Shown here in pieces: positions 7,976 to 10,286 of a stretch of 10,286 bases of DNA. Source of the stretch: Gamarada debralockiae (Eukaryota > Ascomycota > Leotiomycetes > Helotiales > Hyphodiscaceae); assembly GCA_002803225.1 (NCBI GenBank), contig NXFV01001193.1:1-10286 (forward strand). The letters are read 5' to 3'. Position 1 is the stretch's first letter. Every line of letters begins with the position of its first letter. The position numbers were made by a program, and so were the translations under genes. A model generated the notes under the pieces. The model was not told where the DNA came from and did not search any database. It saw nothing but the letters and a program-made list of their open reading frames with translations.

Positions 7976-8968
7976 CTATCGTATGTAACCCCGGGTTCCT
8001 TGAGCAGTAGTCATCTCAGTAGCCGAGGCTTCTCCGGATTTGATGAGCTCCCAACCCGTAACTTTACAGATCTCAGGCAGCGATTCAAGCAGATGTTCCT
8101 CCCATGTCCCGTGTACCAATCTCCTTTCTGCCAGGGTAAGATCATCCGCCGTGATCATAACAAAAGACTTACCAGGCTGAGCATTTGCTTCCCAGGTATC
8201 CGCTAAAATTGCTGGGCCCTCCCTAATTGTTCGACCTGCTTGTGTGAGATGCTCCCCATCACATGGCATAAGCCAGAATTCGCCAAGTTCAATTCTCCTC
8301 TTCAAATCCACCTTCGGACAGTCTTTTAACGCCCACATGAGAAAACAGACTAAACCCTGGAAAGGAAAGGATTAGCAGGTTATCCAAGCTTTGTGCAAGG
8401 AGTCTGAGAAGCCAGTTACCTGATTCGTCTGCGATATGAAGAAAGGCACCCGATGTGTCCTCCCCATAACATCGGTAAGTTGAATAGGCCTCTGATTAGC
8501 ACTCATTGACATCGACATGGTGAGTGATAATGTGTCATTCGTGAAGTTCATGGTAATTGCACCAATATACGCATTGATCGCGACTGAGATTGCCTCGACC
8601 TTCTTGTCTTGACGCACGCTCGACCATGCCTTCAATACGATCTTCCACCATTTATCACCATCCTTCGGCAAGGTTTTTTCCAGTATAGCGTCTAACTCTG
8701 CGAGTTGTTCTCGGAAATCCGTGATAATAGGACAGAGTGCCGCGCACGTTTCCTTGTCAACTTTGGCGACTTTTATTCGACTCGCAGTCTTGTTGAGGGT
8801 GACCACCAAGAGAGGAAGCATTGTTTTCTGAGTGCGAAAGGCCTTGGGTATATCCTTAGCTCTGCCACCGAAGTTTTTGATCCTGCCGAACACTGTATTG
8901 ATGCGGTCGACTAGGTCCGCGATGTTTACAATGACGCTGATAGCAAGAAAGGCCTCCGCGCCGGACAT
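7976..8968 (-). CDS. SesA-domain plus ubiquitin-like-domain protein (NLR-related, lacks NACHT)
   Basis: Exon 1 (8968-8420) and exon 2 (8356-7976) join in phase 0 across a 63-bp intron (donor GTAACT, branch-like CTAAT, acceptor TTTCCAG), giving 309 residues. Residues 1 to about 145 match the SesA domain (Pfam PF17107, described as the N-terminal domain of fungal NACHT and P-loop NTPases). It has the hydrophobic MSGAEAFLAISVIVNIADL start, a KDIPKAFRTQK block, LPLLVVTLNKT, and a LDAILEKTLPKDGDKWWK block before a basic helix. Residues about 161-250 resemble the fungal ubiquitin-like domain ULD_2: TDVMGRTHRVP leads in, and ADTWEANAQPG is the usual W-x(5)-PG turn before the last strand. A low-complexity Met/Ser stretch (150-156) links them. 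There is no signal peptide or membrane segment, so it is probably cytosolic. In NLRs SesA is an N-terminal effector-type domain linked to heterokaryon incompatibility and cell death. The role of this stand-alone form is unknown. Confidence 0.87.
8357..8419 (-). other. Intron interrupting the ubiquitin-like domain
   Basis: On the minus strand CAG|GTAACT opens and CCTTTCCAG|GGT closes a 63-bp intron in phase 0. Its removal joins Gln183 to Gly184 and fuses two otherwise separate open frames, restoring the conserved order of the ubiquitin-like domain. If it is retained, translation reads on in frame only 15 codons before a stop at about 8372. Confidence 0.88.
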
Positions 8969-9539
8969 CGTGTTAATTGCTCAGTTCTGAAGTTCCCTGA
9001 GGGATTCCTTTCGTCTCTTAATGGTTAAGATTAGAAGGCAACCGTGCTCTTCAATTTGGTGGGTTGCAGCCGCTAGTCACGAAATTTTCAACGACGATAG
9101 ACCTCTAAAGTTGCAGATATCCTCGGGCGGGAGACAGTGAACTTAAAATGAAAGAAATTGGACTATTAGCAAAGGCCGATAGGTATACTTGGGAAGTTTT
9201 AGCGGTGAGATTAAATGGGATTATTGGAGGCGTTCAGCGGAGCCACCACCGATTTATACTTTCGTCCCAATTAGCTCAGCCTTACTATCGCTCATTAAAC
9301 ATAGGATATGTATCAAGTCCTTCAAACTGCAACTGACCTATTCGATGTGCCGGGATTGCATTGGAAAATGTGGGCATCCTATGGTAATGTCTGATTTTCA
9401 AGCCATCAAGCCACAACCTGGCATACTCCGTCAGCTGAAGGAATGTCTTATTTCACGTATCTCCATCCTTTCGGCTTTCAGCCCTCAGTGCTCAGCTTTT
9501 TTTTGATTCGCAGTTTTATAACTTTGATTCTCTTTTATT
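8969..9539. other. Upstream region of the SesA-ULD gene, no gene supported
   Basis: The first part should contain the promoter of the minus-strand gene, with start-codon context CACGATGTC. Two open frames on the plus strand (9148-9336 and 9189-9506) overlap each other and have no recognisable domain. I see no RNA gene or inverted repeat. Confidence 0.45.
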
Positions 9540-10286
9540 TCTTCTTCCTTGAGTCGGTTTCCGACTTCGCCAGAACAGCATAGTGGGCCATAGTGACATA
9601 ATTGCAATAAATCAGATCGATGATCAACAACACTGATTTTATCAGTCGCACATTAGTTTCACAACTAGATCGAAGAAATATTTAGAGTAATTCTATATAT
9701 TTGTAGCTATTGTACAATGTAAACACGCTATATCTCCCTTGCTAATCTACTATCCCTTCTCAAAAGTATCTGCGCCGTCCTTTATGTAAGTCTATTATAT
9801 TGGATTCAATTTCGGAAGGTCTAATTCAAAGGTTGATGTGTCGTACGAAGAAGTTAGCTTAATTTGATTAATTAATTAATTGTTCATACTTTGACTAGCT
9901 AGCTAGTTATGTAGTACTCCTATACCTAGAAAAACCTAAAAGGAACAAAAACCTAAGCAAATAGTTTCAACTTTTCTTGTGACTCACTTACTGCCTATTG
10001 AACTAGACAGCTCTATACTAGGCCTTACTCATAGAGAAGTGCCCTAGCCAGAGAGAATTATAAGAGGTGCCCTAATTGTATTATGCACCGGCTAGCTACC
10101 CCTGCTCCTTCTAGAGTATTTAATAGCCTCCTTAGATCTAGCCTTCTTCCGCTGCTTGCTCCTTAAAGCTCTTCCCTTCACTCTACTTCCCTATGGCAGT
10201 GTATAAGTACATGTCATAGGGTTTCTGTGACGGCAGGAGCGAAGCAATGGTCTGAAGCGCAAAGATCTAAGTCTCGATTGTCTTAA
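9540..10286. other. AT-rich right edge, possible old repeat debris
   Basis: There is no supportable gene. Positions 9867-9882 are a short ATTA-type microsatellite, and 9895-9906 are three CTAG units. From about 9990 to 10190 one minus-strand frame has TAG codons spaced like lost Gln codons and a Lys/Arg-rich segment (about 10090-10170), which could be a decayed transposase tail. I cannot name a family. Confidence 0.35.

Noticed and set aside
7874..8206. Plus-strand frame of 110 codons
   Set aside because: It lies opposite exon 2 of the SesA-ULD gene, whose splice sites and domain fit are far stronger.
8705..8914. Plus-strand frame of 69 codons
   Set aside because: It is the antisense shadow of SesA exon 1.
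9189..9506. Plus-strand frame of 105 codons upstream of the SesA-ULD gene
   Set aside because: It has no domain, signal or intron support, begins at a TTG and overlaps another frame.
1..10286. CRISPR array, operon or bacterial signals
   Set aside because: There are no regularly spaced direct repeats, and the genes have spliceosomal introns and fungal domains.

Overview
The window looks like nuclear DNA of a filamentous ascomycete (Pezizomycotina). It has short spliceosomal introns of 50-99 bp with GT..AG ends and CTAAC/CTGAC-like branch sites. It carries two protein families largely confined to fungi: a WSC/AA5 oxidase and a SesA-type protein. It also contains a transposon whose reading frame bears C-to-T/G-to-A stop mutations typical of repeat-induced point mutation (RIP).

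Layout. Positions 1-661 hold no gene I can support. Positions 670-4068 are one complete, dead Mutator-like (MULE) DNA transposon. It has 49-bp perfect terminal inverted repeats built around C10 and C11 runs, an 8-bp target duplication (CGTTGGAA, 662-669 and 4069-4076), and a decayed transposase frame starting at 876. About 225 bp beyond the right target duplication, 4302-7597 (+) is an intact seven-exon gene for a predicted secreted 960-residue protein. It has three WSC domains followed by a glyoxal-oxidase-type copper radical oxidase (CAZy AA5), with all copper/radical residues present. Facing it on the minus strand, 8968-7976 is an intact two-exon gene for a 309-residue protein. It joins an N-terminal SesA domain (normally the N-terminal effector domain of fungal NOD-like receptors) to a C-terminal ubiquitin-like domain, with no NACHT or NB-ARC nucleotide-binding module. 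Positions 8969-10286 hold no recognisable gene; the last ~600 bp are AT-rich and may be old repeat debris.

How the parts relate. The two host genes converge and are not an operon. The oxidase probably makes hydrogen peroxide at the cell wall or on polysaccharide. The SesA-ULD protein is probably intracellular and related to the self/non-self or cell-death machinery. The transposon inserted just upstream of the oxidase promoter and was then inactivated, so it may influence that gene through local heterochromatin. The setting is an accessory, repeat-rich part of a fungal genome. The most unusual items are the poly-C termini of the MULE with its fully readable RIP scars, and the NACHT-less SesA-ULD protein.
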